Below are positions 61,601 to 64,000 of a stretch of DNA of 64,000 nucleotides, piece by piece. Under the pieces are notes generated by a model. It was given only the letters and a program-made list of their open reading frames with translations, was not told the DNA's origin and made no database searches. How positions within the stretch are numbered: the stretch's first letter is position 1; the number at the start of each line of letters is the position of its first letter. The stretch lies in contig VWZW01006289.1 of NCBI GenBank assembly GCA_013397115.1, positions 2,471,696 through 2,535,695 on the forward strand, read 5' to 3'. The translations under genes and the position numbers were made by a program. This DNA comes from Edolisoma coerulescens (Eukaryota; Chordata; Aves; Passeriformes; Campephagidae).

Positions 61601-64000
61601 AGGAAAAGTCTAGGCTTTTTGGGACAACAGTCCCCATATAAAATACATCTGCTCTGTATATACCTGCAATATGGTGGTATGTGATATAATTTATTCTGTT
61701 TTTGTAAATATGCATTAGTTCTATAGCTCAGTTTGCTAGAAAGGAAATCCTAGTGTGGAACATCTTTTTTCCATGTGTTTTGAACAGCCCTTCGCAGGTA
61801 TGGCATCAACAGAAGAGCATTGCCTGTTTTGTGAACTGTATTTGGAACACAGATGAAGATTGTTCTGGTTCTATCAAAGATTCAAGGTTCTTTGCCCTCC
61901 CTTCAAATCTGGAGTTAGATAGGTAGAAATGCCTGCCATGTCCTAAAAGGAGAAAAATCCGTATTCAAGACTCTAGAGGCTCATTAGAAACAAGGAATGT
62001 TCAAATCTGTGAAGAGAGCTGTTAGTCTTTGTCTTCACCATTTCAGTGTTCTCACTTCTTCTAGCTCTCACCCCTGAATGTTGTGCATCAGAACCTGTGG
62101 TTGAAATACCTGATGTACAGGCAACTTTTCTGTCCTTCTTTGTGGCAGTAAAATCAACCCTTGCTATATAATAAGCATTTCAATCAGACGTGTTTGGGTT
62201 GATACTTGGAATGCTAACATAGCTAGTTACAGGAAAATTACCTTGCTGTTGGATTGTTTATATTTGGTCTCAAAAAGCATGCTGTTGTGTTCAGCATATC
62301 TTCATGATCCAGAGAAACTTAAATTGTGGAGCTTTCCTTTTGAGGGGAAAAACCAAACAGAAGACAAACAGTCCCCCAAAACTTGATTTGCCTATTATGA
62401 GCTTGAAGAATTTAAGTAGAATTTCCATGCATATCCTTGTATATCTAACTGATATATTTCAAGATTGTGTATATTTAGGAAAAACTGAATTATGTTCATG
62501 TAATACTTAACTATGCACTTGAAACTCTTCTGTTAGAGAGCCTGTGAACTTGTATTGTGTGGACAACTACTTTATGCAGTAGTTTGTACAGATTACAGTG
62601 TGCGCAGAAGGTTTGAACCTTTAAAACCAGCAGTTTTTGAGTTTTGGCTTCTCAAAGTTAGACACTTTGCTAGAAGTTACTCTAACTTTTCATAGTCTTA
62701 GCTCAAAAACAGCTGCTGCAATCCCTGAACCAGAACAGAGAATAAGTTTCTTACGTAATGTGTGAGAATCTTAATTTCTGATCTAGTAACAGGGATCACA
62801 AGTAAAATGGACCCCTTAGCTTCAGTGAAACTCCGTTTCTAATATTAACAAAAGCAGTACCCCAGGTGCAGTCAAAGTCCAAGTTGATTGTCTGAAAATA
62901 GTCAGGAGGAAATTCTCTTTGAGCAGCAGCTTGCAGTTGCTAATGTTTTCTGCGCTTGTCTGAAAAATTTGATATTAGCAGCTGTTTGTTGTAAAACTGG
63001 AGAATGAGTAACAAAAGCACTTCGAACAGCATAACTGCAAGGAACACTGTGTCTTTATTCCTAAGCTTATGAAATCCTGCTGCACTTATACAAAACCATC
63101 CTCTGCCTGTGGCAATACTGGGACTTAGGTAACTTCCTTATCTTATGACTGCCATGAAAGTACAGCTGCTTGGCTTCTCAGACAATTAGCTATTGTATCA
63201 GTCTTGCTTCCTATTGAAGTGTCACACCCACGTCCAGCATCTCTTCCATGCCACTGAATACTGAAAATACAACACTTAACTCCAGGGACTGCTCTGGACA
63301 GACAGCTGCTGTACTGGTAGAATGGTCACACTTATTGTTTCATTCTTGTAAATGACAAGTTTGTGTTTACTTGCCAGAAAATTCTCGAAATAAATCAGGA
63401 TTGCTTTAGCTATTAAATGGAAATTTAAGTTCCTCTTTTCTTTTGATTCTACCAAAAAGCAATCATCTGTTCTGGATTCAGCCAGTGAAAGACACTTTTC
63501 CTGTTCTTCATGGTATGAATGATCTTTCATGAGATTTGGCTAGCCTGAAGGTTTAACCAAATCAACTCAAAATGGTGGGGGAGCTGCTTTTAGTTAGTTT
63601 GTTTTTTCTTTTGGGGTGAGATTTTTTTTTTTTTTTGTTGGAACTACACTTCCTGAAAACTTAGGAGCTGTAATCATACAGAGCTTGAGGTTTTCCTGGT
63701 ATCCTTCAGATGTTGTGTTTCAAGCCATAATCATCTCTTAAAACTTCATTAAATAACAGGGCTTTCTTGAAAGTAACCATGTGTTAACTGAAAGTACAGC
63801 TTTGTCAGTACTTCCAGCTTTTGCAGAAAATCATAACGGCTCTAATTTTTCCTGTTTGACTATGGAAACTTTGGCCTGTAATGCAATTTATCTGCAAAGG
63901 CTTCTCAGGAAGTGCTGGGTTTTTCCTTCGAATGATGCAGCACATTAATTTCTTTTTCTTATTTTATTTTGGGATGACTTGCATCTTCATAATTAAAGCA

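Larger units (their letters stand above)
58990..64000 (+). other. Probable intron of the zinc-finger gene, running off the window
   Basis: It follows a good donor (gtaaac) and has no convincing further exon. It contains the poly-C and poly-T gaps and a single TTGCGTG core at 60302-60308. A weak exon-like segment near 60787-60836 was considered and rejected. Confidence 0.5.

Noticed and set aside
61801..61857. Short frame MASTEEHCLFCELYLEHR
   Set aside because: It has a cysteine pair, but no histidine spacing for a finger, no convincing splice sites and an early stop.
1..64000. General enrichment of dioxin-response-element cores across the window
   Set aside because: The handful of TNGCGTG cores seen is about what CpG-depleted vertebrate DNA of this length would give by chance; only the close pair in the island is kept as notable.

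Overview
The window looks like a bird chromosome. Its recognisable interspersed repeats are nearly all CR1-type LINE fragments, repeat density is low, the coding exons are short and separated by introns with GT-AG ends, and the one gene that can be named is a vertebrate aryl hydrocarbon receptor repressor (AHRR) whose protein differs clearly from the mammalian one. Three short N runs (57605, 61057-61059, 61600) show that it comes from a draft assembly. I saw no prokaryotic features, CRISPR arrays, tRNA or rRNA genes, and no virus-derived genes.

Layout. Bases 1-23335 are intron or 5' region of AHRR, with CR1 fragments, an old interspersed repeat and a compact GC-rich, CpG-rich island at about 17.89-18.25 kb carrying two dioxin-response-element cores. 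AHRR then runs on the plus strand from a linker exon at 23336 to a stop codon ending at 49330: eight exons whose phases all join, giving 677 complete residues plus one split codon at the start. They cover the linker after the bHLH, PAS-A, a PAS-B-like remnant and the long C-terminal repressor region with its SUMO-consensus motifs. I did not find the exons for the N-terminus and the bHLH DNA-binding domain, so they are probably upstream of the window. A 3' UTR follows, with a strong inverted repeat and a candidate polyadenylation signal near 50420.

Bases 50.45-57.2 kb are intergenic, with one clear CR1 3' end. At 57.2-57.54 kb a degenerate minisatellite adjoins a CpG-rich promoter region. This leads into a second plus-strand gene, whose first coding exon (57831-57905) and next exon (58921-58989) together encode a short acidic/basic leader and one complete U1/matrin-type C2H2 zinc finger. 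The rest of that gene was not identified, and 58990-64000 looks like intron.

Biology. AHRR is the negative-feedback partner of the aryl hydrocarbon receptor (AHR): it competes for ARNT and for dioxin-response elements and recruits corepressors. The clustered response-element cores in the intronic island suggest that AHR/AHRR could regulate the locus from inside the gene, which is inference. Nothing here amounts to a wholly new system. The most interesting leads are the island as a possible internal promoter or enhancer, the well-preserved PAS-B tail in this AHRR, a TATA/GATA/GC-box cluster with an inverted repeat inside the large intron, and an unassigned zinc-finger gene next to AHRR.
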